A DNA stretch of 46,658 nt from CBETVX01 sp965539935 (GCA_965539935.1 CBETVX010000022.1:1-46658), one strand, 5' to 3'. Positions 16,460-24,853 are shown, counted from the stretch's first letter. Translations and numbers: made by a program. The notes: a model not told the origin generated them from the sequence alone.

Positions 16460-18478
16460 ATGAATATAAAACGAAAGATAACTATAAAAAATAAAAAGGG
16501 TATTCATACAAGGGCTGCAGCAATTATAGCCTTCAATGCTGCTAAAATAAATGAAAAATGGAATGTTAAGTCATATATTATTAAGGATAATAGTACAATT
16601 CCCTTAAGTAGTATGCTAGCCCTTACAACACTTAAAATAAATAAGAACGATACAGTTACTATAGCTTGTGAGGGAAAAGGAAATTGTGAACAGGCAATAG
16701 AAGAAATAGCCATGTGCTTAATGGGGAAAATAGATACGGAAAATGAGGATATTGAAGAGATAGATAAAGTCTTAGATAGAAATACACTAACTAGTAGTAA
16801 AGTTATAGACAGTATTTCCAATGGAGTTATAGTAGTAGATGAAGACAATAGGGTAATTCTTTTTAATAATTCTGCAGAAAAAATTATGGGAATAGATAGA
16901 AAAAAGGTATTAGGAAAAAAAGCAAGCAGCATTATAAAGGGGTCGAAACTACATGAAATATTAAAAACTGGAGAAAGAATGGTCAATGACAAACAGAATA
17001 TAGGTAGAACAACTATTATAACAAATAGAAATCCTATATATAGTGATGAAAGGGTCGTAGGAGCAGTAGCGGTATTTCAAGATATAAGTGAAGTAGAGAG
17101 ACTATCTAATGAATTAGAAAGCGTTATGGAAATAAAGGAAAGGTTTATGAATATAGCAGATAACTCTAATGACGCTATATGCATGGTAGACGAAAGGGGA
17201 TTGATAACCTATGTTAATCCAGAATATGAAAAGATATGGAAAATCCATAGAAAGAATCTAATTGGAAAAAACATATCTTCTGTATATAACAATTCAGCAA
17301 TTGAAAAGGTTATCAAAACCAAAAAGAAACAACTAGATATTATAGAAAAAAGAGAAAACGAAGCTAAAATAATAACAAATGCCTTTCCAATAATAATAAA
17401 CAGTAAATTTAAAGGTGTAGTATCCCTAGCTAAGGAAGAATCACAGTTGCATGATATAATAAAAAAATTAAATGCTGCAGAAGAAAAAATAAAATATTTC
17501 AAAGAAGAACTTGACAAGAAACAAAATATTCATCAAGCCTTCAATAGTATTATAGGTAATAGTGGAGTTTTAGAAGATGTCTTGTACACTGCTTCAAAGG
17601 CAGCTAGATCGTCGGCAACGGTACTTATTTATGGAGAAAGCGGCACTGGAAAGGAACTGCTTGCTAGGGCAATAGCAAATGCAAGTTTAAGAAAAAATGA
17701 TGCCTTTATTAAAATCAATTGTGGAGCAATACCTGAAAACCTTATGGAAAGTGAACTATTTGGACATGTCAAAGGAGCCTTTACAGGGGCCATTAAAGAT
17801 AAACCAGGGAAATTTGAATTAGCCGATGGGGGAACATTATTCCTAGATGAGATAGGAGATTTAAGTAAAAATCTTCAAGTAAAATTGTTAAGAGTGTTGC
17901 AAGAAATGGAGTTTGAGAAGGTTGGAGGAATGGAAACCATAAAGGTTGATGTAAGAATAATAGCTGCAACCAATAGAAATCTTGAAGAGATGGTAAAAAA
18001 TGGACAGTTTAGAGAAGATTTATATTATAGACTTAATGTAATATCCATAACCTTGCCACCCCTTAGGGATAGAAAAGGGGATATATCATTATTGGCAGAG
18101 TACTTTATAAAAAAGATATGTAAAAAAGAAGGGAAAGAAATAAAAAAATTATCTATGGATGCATTAAGAAAGCTTGAAGAATATCATTGGCCAGGAAATA
18201 TTAGAGAATTAGAGAATATAATTGAAAGATCTATTGCATTAAGTGAAGGTGATATGCTTAATATTGAATATCTTCCTAGTTTTATGAAACAAAATACAAG
18301 TTCTAAAAAAGATTTAATAAATCTTGTTGATGGTGAATTAAAACCTTTTGAAGAATATGAAAGGGATATTATTAAAATAGCCCTAGAAAAATATAAGTCC
18401 TTTAATAAAGCTGGAAAAATATTGGGGATAACCCATAGAACAGTTGCCAATAAAGCTAGAAAATATAAACTCATCTAA
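16460..18478 (+). CDS. Sigma-54-dependent activator with an N-terminal HPr domain (HPr-PAS-PAS-AAA+-Fis)
   Basis: A 672-residue enhancer-binding protein. Residues 1-90 are an HPr-like phosphocarrier domain with the active-site motif GIHTRAAA (His16, Arg18) and a Ser50/Ser51 region like the HPr regulatory serine. Two PAS domains follow (about 115-225 and 228-335), then a coiled linker. The AAA+ sigma-54 interaction domain has Walker A GESGTGKE at 392-399, GAFTGA at 439-444 and DEIGDL. The last 45 residues are a Fis-type helix-turn-helix. The next genes are a PTS-dependent dihydroxyacetone kinase with a sigma-54 promoter, so this is the likely activator, analogous to DhaR. The HPr domain suggests direct sensing of PTS phosphorylation. 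The ATG is supported by homology more than by its weak ribosome site. Confidence 0.93.
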   Translation: MNIKRKITIKNKKGIHTRAAAIIAFNAAKINEKWNVKSYIIKDNSTIPLSSMLALTTLKINKNDTVTIACEGKGNCEQAIEEIAMCLMGKIDTENEDIEEIDKVLDRNTLTSSKVIDSISNGVIVVDEDNRVILFNNSAEKIMGIDRKKVLGKKASSIIKGSKLHEILKTGERMVNDKQNIGRTTIITNRNPIYSDERVVGAVAVFQDISEVERLSNELESVMEIKERFMNIADNSNDAICMVDERGLITYVNPEYEKIWKIHRKNLIGKNISSVYNNSAIEKVIKTKKKQLDIIEKRENEAKIITNAFPIIINSKFKGVVSLAKEESQLHDIIKKLNAAEEKIKYFKEELDKKQNIHQAFNSIIGNSGVLEDVLYTASKAARSSATVLIYGESGTGKELLARAIANASLRKNDAFIKINCGAIPENLMESELFGHVKGAFTGAIKDKPGKFELADGGTLFLDEIGDLSKNLQVKLLRVLQEMEFEKVGGMETIKVDVRIIAATNRNLEEMVKNGQFREDLYYRLNVISITLPPLRDRKGDISLLAEYFIKKICKKEGKEIKKLSMDALRKLEEYHWPGNIRELENIIERSIALSEGDMLNIEYLPSFMKQNTSSKKDLINLVDGELKPFEEYERDIIKIALEKYKSFNKAGKILGITHRTVANKARKYKLI

Positions 18479-18481
18479 TGA

Positions 18482-18534
18482 TAAGCTGATATATTTTATC
18501 ATACCATGATAAAATATATCAGCTTAGTTTCTTT
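18482..18534 (+). terminator. Terminator of the sigma-54 activator gene
   Basis: A perfect 20-bp stem (18482-18501 with 18507-18526, 5-base loop) is followed by GTTTCTTTAT. It lies 4 bases past the stop codon, and so isolates the dha operon from read-through. Confidence 0.85.
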
Positions 18535-18593
18535 ATAAAGGAAGAATAAGTTAAATAAAGCCCATATTTGTGTATTGCTTAACAAAGAAAACG

Positions 18594-18611
18594 TTGGCAC
18601 ACATATTGCAT
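18594..18611 (+). promoter_or_regulatory. Sigma-54 (-24/-12) promoter of the dha operon
   Basis: TTGGCAC-ACATA-TTGCAT matches the sigma-54 consensus TTGGCAC-N5-TTGCAT, with GG (18596-18597) and GC (18608-18609) separated by exactly 10 bases. It stands 49 bases before dhaK. GAAAACGTTGGC at 18587-18598 overlaps its -24 part and resembles a cre (CcpA) site in 10 of 12 positions. Confidence 0.9.
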
Positions 18612-18659
18612 ATTAAATACTTATAGAAAAAAATTAAATAAAAAAAGGGGGAGTTTAGA

Positions 18660-19658
18660 ATGAAAAAAATTATTAATAATCCAGAAAACGTTGTAAATGA
18701 AATGCTTGAAGGGATTGTTAAGGCTCATCCAGAATATGTTAAAAGATTAGAAGGACTTGAAGTTTTAGTTAGGGCTAATTCACCAGTAAAAGGTAAAGTT
18801 GCCCTTGTAAGTGGAGGTGGAAGTGGTCATGAACCTTCCCATGGAGGTTTTGTAGGAGAAGGTATGCTTGACGGAGCAGTTGCAGGAGAGGTATTCACAT
18901 CACCAACACCTGATCAAGTCTTTGAAGCTATTAAAGCAGTAGATAGTGGGGAAGGGGTATTACTTGTTATTAAAAATTATACTGGCGATATTATGAACTT
19001 TGAAATGGCTGGTGAAATGGCAGAGGCTGAAGGTATTACTGTACAAAGCGTAGTAGTTAATGATGATGTGGCAGTGGAGAATAGTACATATACAACCGGT
19101 AGAAGAGGTATCGCAGGAACAGTATTTATTCATAAAATAGCAGGTGCAGCAGCAGAAAAGGGAATGAAGCTTGGAGAAGTAAAGAGAGTAGCCCAAAAGG
19201 TTATAGACAATGTAAGAACTATGGGAATGTCCCTTACTCCTTGTACAGTACCAGCAGCTGGAAAGCCAAGCTTTGAACTAGCTGAAAATGAAATGGAAGT
19301 AGGTCTTGGTATCCATGGTGAACCAGGAACCCATAGAGAAGAAATTAAACCAGCAAAGGAAATTACTAAGCATTTAGTAGACAAGATATTAGCTGATATC
19401 AATTTCGATGAGAATGATGAAGTAGCAGTTATGGTAAATGGACTTGGTGGTACGCCTTTAATGGAGCTTTATATAGTAAATAATGAAGTTGATAAATTAC
19501 TTAAGGAGAAAAATATTAAGACCTATAAGACATACGTAGGAAATTATATGACATCCTTAGAAATGGCAGGATTCTCAGTAACTTTATTAAAGCTTGATGA
19601 TGAGCTTAAAGAATTATTAGATGCAAAGGCTGATACACCAGCATTTAAACAATTTTAA
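18660..19658 (+). CDS. dhaK: Dihydroxyacetone kinase, DhaK subunit
   Basis: A 332-residue subunit that binds dihydroxyacetone covalently as a hemiaminal on a histidine. GGGSGHEPSHGGFVG near residue 50 and GIHGEPGTHREE with His219 match the active-site signature (E. coli His218). TGDIMNFEMA and TTGRRGIAGT are further family blocks. It is the first gene after the sigma-54 promoter; the ATG follows AAGGGGGAG. The phosphate donor is the PTS (via DhaM and DhaL), not free ATP. A 26-base palindrome separates it from dhaL. Confidence 0.97.
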   Translation: MKKIINNPENVVNEMLEGIVKAHPEYVKRLEGLEVLVRANSPVKGKVALVSGGGSGHEPSHGGFVGEGMLDGAVAGEVFTSPTPDQVFEAIKAVDSGEGVLLVIKNYTGDIMNFEMAGEMAEAEGITVQSVVVNDDVAVENSTYTTGRRGIAGTVFIHKIAGAAAEKGMKLGEVKRVAQKVIDNVRTMGMSLTPCTVPAAGKPSFELAENEMEVGLGIHGEPGTHREEIKPAKEITKHLVDKILADINFDENDEVAVMVNGLGGTPLMELYIVNNEVDKLLKEKNIKTYKTYVGNYMTSLEMAGFSVTLLKLDDELKELLDAKADTPAFKQF

Positions 19659-19692
19659 AACTTATTTAAGTTTATAAATAAATTATCTAATA

Positions 19693-19718
19693 TTAGCGGT
19701 AGAGTACTCTACCGCTAA
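19693..19718 (+). repeat. 26-base perfect palindrome between dhaK and dhaL
   Basis: Arms TTAGCGGTAGAG and complement meet at GTAC/TACT with no spare loop. No T run follows, so it is more likely an intra-operon processing or stability hairpin, or a protein-binding site, than a terminator. It lies in a 122-bp gap, unusual in an otherwise tight operon. Confidence 0.75.
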
Positions 19719-19780
19719 ATATAAATATATGAATAAAACCTTAATAGACTAGATATATATAAGAAATGGAGTGAGTATAC

Positions 19781-20419
19781 ATGATAACTAGAGATATGCT
19801 AATAAGTATTTTAGGAAACATTGCAGAAACTATAGGTGAAAATAAAGAATTACTTACAGATTTAGACCGTGCCATTGGAGATGGAGACCATGGTATAAAT
19901 ATGAATAAGGGATTTAAAAAGGTAGCTGAGAAGCTGGATACTGTAAAGGATAAGGATTGTGGATTCATTTTAAAAACTACTGCTATGGCACTAATTTCTA
20001 CAGTAGGTGGTGCATCAGGGCCCTTATATGGAACTGCTTTTTTGAATGCCTCTAAGGTAGCCAATGGAAAAATGGAGCTTGATGTAGAAGATATTAGTAA
20101 AATGTTTGATGAAGGAATAAAGGGAATAGTTATGAGGGGAAAGGCAGAACGAGGAGAAAAAACAATGCTAGATGCCTTAATACCAGCCTATGAAAAGTTT
20201 AAAGAGGTAGCAAAATCAAATAATGATATAGTAGAGTGTTTTAAAGAAGCTACTAAGGCAGCTTACGAAGGCGTTGAATTTACTAAAACTATAAAGGCAA
20301 CAAAGGGTAGAGCCAGTTATCTTGGAGATAGAAGTATAGGACATCAAGATCCTGGAGCCACTTCTAGTTACTTAATATTACAGGCTGTGGTAGATACTTT
20401 GGCTGAGGAGGCAAAATAA
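19781..20419 (+). CDS. dhaL: Dihydroxyacetone kinase, DhaL (ADP-binding) subunit
   Basis: A 212-residue all-helical subunit that holds ADP as a bound coenzyme, is rephosphorylated by DhaM and passes the phosphate to dihydroxyacetone on DhaK. DRAIGDGDHGINM (about residues 29-41) supplies the Asp residues that bind magnesium; GGASGPLYGTAF and YLGDRSIGHQDPGA are the nucleotide-binding loops. GGAGTG precedes the ATG. Length fits the PTS-dependent form. The stop is one base before the dhaM start. Confidence 0.96.
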   Translation: MITRDMLISILGNIAETIGENKELLTDLDRAIGDGDHGINMNKGFKKVAEKLDTVKDKDCGFILKTTAMALISTVGGASGPLYGTAFLNASKVANGKMELDVEDISKMFDEGIKGIVMRGKAERGEKTMLDALIPAYEKFKEVAKSNNDIVECFKEATKAAYEGVEFTKTIKATKGRASYLGDRSIGHQDPGATSSYLILQAVVDTLAEEAK

Positions 20420-20420
20420 A

Positions 20421-20813
20421 ATGGTTGGCATTGTAATTGTTTCCCATAGCAGCAAAGTAGCAGAGGGTATAGTAGACCTCTGTGAAGAGATGTCTATGGG
20501 TAAGGTGAAAATGAAGGCTGCAGGGGGAACTGGTGATGGGAGAATAGGTACCGATGCTACCAAAATATTTGAAGCAATAGAAATGGTAGATGATGGAGAT
20601 GGCGTACTAATACTTGTGGATATGGGTAGTGCAGTAATGAGTGCAGAACTTGCCATAGAGCTTTTAGATGAAGATATACAAAAGAGAGTAAAGATAGCCG
20701 ATGCACCGATTTTAGAAGGCAGCATAGGTAGTGTAGTTCAAGCTTCCACAGGAAGTAGCTTAGAGGAAGTAAAAAAGGTTGCAGAACAAAGTAGAAATAT
20801 AACCAAAATATAG
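20421..20813 (+). CDS. dhaM: PTS-dependent dihydroxyacetone kinase phosphotransferase subunit DhaM (EIIA-Man-like)
   Basis: A 130-residue single-domain protein of the mannose-type EIIA fold. MVGIVIVSHS places the phospho-accepting histidine at position 9, as in characterised DhaM. GGTGDGRIGTD and LVDMGSAVMSAE are typical loops. It accepts phosphate from HPr and gives it to ADP on DhaL. Unlike E. coli DhaM it has no fused HPr or EI-like domains. Instead a separate HPr gene follows, as in some Firmicutes. Confidence 0.95.
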   Translation: MVGIVIVSHSSKVAEGIVDLCEEMSMGKVKMKAAGGTGDGRIGTDATKIFEAIEMVDDGDGVLILVDMGSAVMSAELAIELLDEDIQKRVKIADAPILEGSIGSVVQASTGSSLEEVKKVAEQSRNITKI

Positions 20814-20840
20814 GTTCTTATAGTTTAGGAGTTGATGGTT

Positions 20841-21092
20841 TTGTATTCTAAAGAAGTAAATATACTAGATGAAAATGGTCTCCACGCAAGACCAGCCTCA
20901 CAGTTTGTTCAAGTTGCATCTAAGTATAAATCAGAGATATCAATAGATTATAATGGAAAAATATTAAATGGAAAAAGTATACTATCAATAATATCTGGAG
21001 GAGTAAAAAAGGGAAAGATAACTATAATAGCCGATGGAGCTGATGAAGTTGAAGCTGTGGAGGCTCTAGCATCGATGGTTGAAAATAACTAA
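20841..21092 (+). CDS. HPr phosphocarrier protein dedicated to the dha operon
   Basis: An 83-residue HPr. With TTG at 20841 as start, the active-site histidine in NGLHARPAS falls at residue 15 and the regulatory serine in NGKSILS at residue 46, exactly the canonical numbering. This decides against the in-frame TTG at 20832 and ATG at 20835, which are also too close to AGGAG. It presumably passes phosphate from EI to DhaM, and perhaps competes with the HPr domain of the neighbouring sigma-54 activator. Because Ser46 is kept it may also be a target of HPr kinase. Confidence 0.92.
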   Translation: MYSKEVNILDENGLHARPASQFVQVASKYKSEISIDYNGKILNGKSILSIISGGVKKGKITIIADGADEVEAVEALASMVENN

Positions 21093-21124
21093 AAAATATA
21101 TTGAGTAGTTAAGGAGTGTTGACA

Positions 21125-21649
21125 TTGAAGTTAGAGGGGAAAAAAATAATTGCTCTAATATATGATGATTTTGAAGATTTAGAGCTTTGGTATCCTGTAC
21201 TAAGGTTACGGGAGGAAGGGGCTAAAGTCGATATAGTAGGAGAAGAAGCAGGGAAAAAATATAAAGGAAAATATGGAGTGCCTGCGGAGGCCAATCTATC
21301 CTTTTATGATATTGATCCCAAAGATTATGATGGGATTTTAGTTCCTGGTGGTTGGGCCCCCGATAAGCTCAGAAGATTTAAAGAAGTTTTAGATATTATT
21401 AAATATATGGATGAAAATGAAAAAGTTATTGGACAAATCTGTCATGCAGGTTGGGTTCTTATATCTGCAAAAATACTAAAGGGTAGAAAAGTCACCAGTA
21501 CTCCAGGGATAAAAGATGATATGGAAAATGCAGGGGCTACATGGATAGATACACCAAGTATAGTAGATGGACATATAGTATCAAGTAGAAGGCCCCCAGA
21601 CCTACCAGAATATATGAAGGACTATATAAAGACATTACAAAGTAAATAA
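21125..21649 (+). CDS. DJ-1/PfpI family protein in the dha operon
   Basis: A 174-residue PfpI-type protein with the nucleophile elbow QICHAGW (Cys106, His107), the acidic residue of FEDLELWYP (Glu20) and LVPGGWAPD. TTG at 21125 is chosen because AAGGAG ends 8 bases before it. Members of this family act as deglycases, glyoxalases or proteases. Sitting last in a dihydroxyacetone kinase operon suggests removal of reactive carbonyls such as methylglyoxal; that role is inference. Confidence 0.88.
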   Translation: MKLEGKKIIALIYDDFEDLELWYPVLRLREEGAKVDIVGEEAGKKYKGKYGVPAEANLSFYDIDPKDYDGILVPGGWAPDKLRRFKEVLDIIKYMDENEKVIGQICHAGWVLISAKILKGRKVTSTPGIKDDMENAGATWIDTPSIVDGHIVSSRRPPDLPEYMKDYIKTLQSK

Positions 21650-21679
21650 AAACCTTCCTGATTTAGGGAAGGTTTTTTT
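21650..21679. terminator. Terminator of the dha operon
   Basis: AAACCTTCC (21650-21658) and GGAAGGTTT (21667-21675) with a T run. It can also serve the converging gene at 21683. Confidence 0.87.
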
Positions 21680-21682
21680 GTT

Positions 21683-22087
21683 TTAAAAACCCATTTCTTT
21701 TAACCATTCATTTGCTTCAGATAAGGTATTGAAAGACTTTAAAGTTATAGGTAGATTTCTAGTACTAATCTTCATTTGCTTTTCTACAACAGATTTATAA
21801 GTAGCCGATTCATCTAATATCATTGCCCCGACATGAAAACCTGTGATAGTAAGCCACGTGGTATGTTTTTTAATCTCTTCTGTTATCATAGAAGTTTTAT
21901 ATTCCCTTAAATCGCAACATTTTGCCCAAGGGCCATTCTTTATTACACTTAAAACATGTTTTTCGTAGTCATTGTTAAACCTATAAAAATCTTCCGGTTT
22001 CCAATAACCCATAGGTTTTTCATACACAATTTTTCTATCTTTGTCCACCTTTAATATATATTTATCCGAGGAATCAACTATTAACAT
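21683..22087 (-). CDS. Uncharacterised protein with a STAS/SpoIIAA-like pattern
   Basis: A 134-residue soluble protein. The alternating pattern (ILKVDKDRKIVYEKPMG at the start, WAKCCDLREYK in the middle, and a C-terminal helix SFNTLSEANEWLKEMG) fits a STAS/SpoIIAA-like domain, whose last helix typically reads xxEAxxWL. No catalytic motif is seen. ATG at 22087 is preferred over GTG at 22096 because AGGTGATT precedes it. It converges on the dha operon and is transcribed alone. Confidence 0.72.
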   Translation of the reverse strand: MLIVDSSDKYILKVDKDRKIVYEKPMGYWKPEDFYRFNNDYEKHVLSVIKNGPWAKCCDLREYKTSMITEEIKKHTTWLTITGFHVGAMILDESATYKSVVEKQMKISTRNLPITLKSFNTLSEANEWLKEMGF

Positions 22088-22217
22088 ATAAATCACCTAC
22101 TATTGTAAGATAAGACCATATAGAATCATGTAATGTATATTTTACAACAAAAGATATTGATTAGCCAGATACTTTTTGAAAACTTAATAATTATTAATAT
22201 TTAAAAGAAAAATTGAC

Positions 22218-22245
22218 TTTACAAAATAGAAAATTTAGATATAAT
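22218..22245 (+). promoter_or_regulatory. Likely promoter of the dUTPase-like gene
   Basis: TTTACA (22218-22223), a 16-base spacer and a perfect TATAAT (22240-22245), about 65 bases before the GTG start. An overlapping TTGACT lies too far (21 bases) to be the -35. Confidence 0.55.
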
Positions 22246-22311
22246 AGTATACAAACAAAAATTTATACCAGGTACTAATACTAGATTTTATTACCATGAG
22301 GAGGAAGTCAC

Positions 22312-22830
22312 GTGGAGCTCAATCAACTTTTTAAAGTTCAAAAAATAATGGAGGATAATATAAAGAATTTAACAGATATTCAAGAGGATTCCCTTGGAGA
22401 AGAGAATGTTTTTTATCTAAGATTTCTAGCACTTCAAGTAAAAACCAGTGAAATTGCTAATCTAACGAAATGTTATAAATATTATAGAATAAAAAGGTCA
22501 ATACCTAAAGAAAAAATTATAATTAGATATATTGATGCAATGAAATTCTTACTATCAATTGGGAATGCCTATAATTTTAATATAATAGATGAACAAGCTA
22601 TCCAAGCTATATCAAAGAGTGATAATATAATTAAACTATTTTCTGATATAATGGATGATATTAAGGAACTAAAGGATGATATAATAAAGGATAATTATAT
22701 TGGATCTTTACAAAAATATATAAGATTATTTGCTAGATATGTAAACTTAGCAGAATGTTTAGGTCTTAATTTTCAACAGGTTTATAATTATTATCTAAAA
22801 TATAATCATTTAGAGGACATAGGGAAATAA
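22312..22830 (+). CDS. Degenerate dimeric dUTPase homologue
   Basis: A 172-residue all-helical protein clearly related to dimeric (MazG-type) dUTP diphosphatases: LNQLFKVQKIM at the start, FLALQV, KCYKYYRIK and YIDAMKFLLSIG all match in order. However, the first metal-binding motif expected as ELGE reads KTSE (residues 44-47). The second, expected as EYVD, reads RYID (72-75). Two of the four carboxylates are therefore replaced by basic residues. GTG at 22312 follows GAGGAGG. It may be catalytically dead and have a structural or regulatory role, or bind a different ligand. Confidence 0.8.
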   Translation: MELNQLFKVQKIMEDNIKNLTDIQEDSLGEENVFYLRFLALQVKTSEIANLTKCYKYYRIKRSIPKEKIIIRYIDAMKFLLSIGNAYNFNIIDEQAIQAISKSDNIIKLFSDIMDDIKELKDDIIKDNYIGSLQKYIRLFARYVNLAECLGLNFQQVYNYYLKYNHLEDIGK

Positions 22831-22876
22831 CTATCATAAAATAGAAAGTTGTACAATATAATATTTATTAACAGTA

Positions 22877-22916
22877 AAAAGTATATGGCTTACAAAAAGT
22901 TATATACTTTTCTTTA
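22877..22916 (+). terminator. Terminator downstream of the dUTPase homologue; rest of the gap is empty
   Basis: AAAAGTATAT (22877-22886) and ATATACTTTT (22902-22911) followed by CTTTAT. In the remaining 360 bases to the next gene (22917-23277) I see no coding signal or conserved RNA, only AT-rich sequence. Confidence 0.65.
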
Positions 22917-23277
22917 TAATTAAAATGTGTATAAAAACAATAGATCGTTTAGAAAATTCAAAATATTACAAATGAATACTTGAATACCTATAAGATTTAT
23001 TATATAATAATATTAGACTTTTCTAATCATTAAAAACTAATTCAAATCTCAATATCTTGTTGATTTTCCAATCAACCTTTATTTCTCTGATTAGAATTAA
23101 ATCTATCTTAAAATCATAGTTTTGCAAAGAGGTACTTGTATTAATTTACCTTTAAACAAGTACGCTTACTTTCTATACCTAATTTCAATATTATTTTAAA
23201 TTTTATATAAATATATATGTCTTTATAAAAATTAAGACTTATTAAATATACTTTTCTATTGGTAAGGAGTGGATATT

Positions 23278-23991
23278 ATGGGAAACATAATCAAAAAAGG
23301 CCTTTTAAATAAAAGGGTTCAGGGGGGATTTGAAAACAAAAAATATCATATGAAATTAATAGGTGAAGACCATTTATCTCAAATACTTGAATTGCAAGAT
23401 ATTGTAATAAGAAATATTAAATTACCTGAAATCTTCCAATCAGACAGCAAAGAATTTTTTAAAGAGGAGCTTAAAAAAGGCGGTAAAATTATAGGGGTTT
23501 TTTCCGAGGGTGAGTTAATTGCCTATAGATTCATAACTATGCCAAAGGGAAATGCTATGAATTTAGGAGTAGATTTAGGACTACCTAAGAAAGAGCTAGA
23601 TAAAGTAGGGCATCTTGAAACAACTATAGTCCATCCAGATTATAGAGGTAATGGACTTCAGCGGAAGACCTTATTTGTTGCCTTGGATATATTTGACCAT
23701 TTAGGATATTATCATATATGTAGTACTATATCTCCTAAAAATTATCATAGTTTAAAAAATGTAATGGCTGGAGGATTAGTTATAAAGAAGCTCAAAGATA
23801 AATACGGCGGTAAATTGAGATATATACTTCATAGGAATTTAAAAGAAGATTTACTGACTCAATATAAAAACAATGTGGATATTGACAATGTAGAATTGGT
23901 AAGAAGAGAACGACTTTTAGAAAAAGGATTTGTAGGATATAAGGCACTTAAGAAGGATATAGGTTTCACCGTAAGATATGGGATAAATTAA
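23278..23991 (+). CDS. GNAT family acetyltransferase
   Basis: A 237-residue protein with one GNAT domain in its middle. The acetyl-CoA binding motif A is seen as TTIVHPDYRGNGLQRKTL (about residues 122-139), preceded by the strand with GVFSEGELIAYRF and followed by ICSTISPKNYHSLKN, where GNATs usually have the Asn-containing motif B. The substrate is unknown. ATG at 23278 is chosen with AAGGAG 8 bases upstream; the GTG at 23269 overlaps that site. Confidence 0.88.
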   Translation: MGNIIKKGLLNKRVQGGFENKKYHMKLIGEDHLSQILELQDIVIRNIKLPEIFQSDSKEFFKEELKKGGKIIGVFSEGELIAYRFITMPKGNAMNLGVDLGLPKKELDKVGHLETTIVHPDYRGNGLQRKTLFVALDIFDHLGYYHICSTISPKNYHSLKNVMAGGLVIKKLKDKYGGKLRYILHRNLKEDLLTQYKNNVDIDNVELVRRERLLEKGFVGYKALKKDIGFTVRYGIN

Positions 23992-24024
23992 ACTACCCCT
24001 CTTTAAGAGAGGTAGTTATTTTAT
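23991..24024. terminator. Bidirectional terminator between GNAT gene and speD
   Basis: AACTACC (23991-23997) and GGTAGTT (24011-24017) with an inner CTCT/AGAG pairing, followed by ATTTTATTT. Confidence 0.8.
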
Positions 24025-24034
24025 TTGACTTAAT

Positions 24035-24853
24035 TTAAAGACTAGGTATGTTTCTTCCATAGAATATTTCTGTCATTTCTTTCTTTAGTCTTTCCTTAAT
24101 CATTTTTTTCTCTTTATTTGTTAATTCTTCTTCAGCAGTCCCAAATAAATAATTATCTAGGTCAAACTCCTTTAACATCATTTTCGTATGGAATATATTT
24201 TCCTGAAATACATTAACATCTATCATTTGATACCTATTACGAATTTTTTTATAGATAAAGTTTTGGATAGAGTTAATTTTATGGTCTATAAAATGTTTTC
24301 TACCTTTAGTATTTCTAGTAAAACCCCTAACCCTATAATCGATTGTAATAATATCAGAATCAAAGCTTTCTATTAAGTAATTTAGGGCTTTAAGAGGAGA
24401 TATTTTTCCACATGTAGACACGTCTATATCCACTCTGAAAGTACTTATTCCATCATCGGGATGGCTTTCAGGATAGGTATGAACCGTCAAATGACTTTTA
24501 TCTAAATGGGCTACTACATTTTTAGGCAAAGGAGTTTCTGTTTCTTTTTCAAGGGATTCTTCAGTTTCATAAAGGGCTACCTCTTCTTCAGAAATTAAGA
24601 TAGTAACGCTGGCCCCCTGTGGGTCGTAGTCTTGTTTGGCTATATTTAGGATATTAGCACCTATCATATTAGACACATTAGTCAGTATTTTAGTAAGTCT
24701 TTCGGCATTATATTGTTCATCTATATATTCGATATATTCCTTTTTAGTTTCAGGAGTCTTAGCATAACAAATATCATAAATATTAAAACTAAGGGTTTTG
24801 GTTAAGTTATTAAAACCATATAATTTTAACTTTTTTGCTGCTTTTAATTCCAT
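24035..24853 (-). CDS. speD: S-adenosylmethionine decarboxylase proenzyme, E. coli type
   Basis: This 272-residue proenzyme makes decarboxylated AdoMet for spermidine synthesis. Self-cleavage at DKSHLTVHTYPESHP creates the pyruvoyl group from Ser120, and the following His and Cys (STCGKISPLKAL) match the catalytic set. The length and the sequence around the cleavage site are of the long E. coli type, not the short Bacillus/Thermotoga type. ATG at 24853 is chosen because AAAGGAGCC precedes it; the frame extends 49 codons further without a site. No spermidine synthase gene lies nearby. Confidence 0.95.
   Translation of the reverse strand: MELKAAKKLKLYGFNNLTKTLSFNIYDICYAKTPETKKEYIEYIDEQYNAERLTKILTNVSNMIGANILNIAKQDYDPQGASVTILISEEEVALYETEESLEKETETPLPKNVVAHLDKSHLTVHTYPESHPDDGISTFRVDIDVSTCGKISPLKALNYLIESFDSDIITIDYRVRGFTRNTKGRKHFIDHKINSIQNFIYKKIRNRYQMIDVNVFQENIFHTKMMLKEFDLDNYLFGTAEEELTNKEKKMIKERLKKEMTEIFYGRNIPSL

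Noticed and set aside
18567..18586. TTTGT-N10-ACAAA inverted repeat as the upstream activator site of the sigma-54 promoter
   Set aside because: It ends only about 8 bases before the -24 box, much too close for a looping activator, and the arms are short and AT-rich.
22917..23277. Hidden gene or RNA in the 360-base gap
   Set aside because: Only short AT-rich frames with no ribosome sites and no convincing stem-loop other than the terminator already listed.
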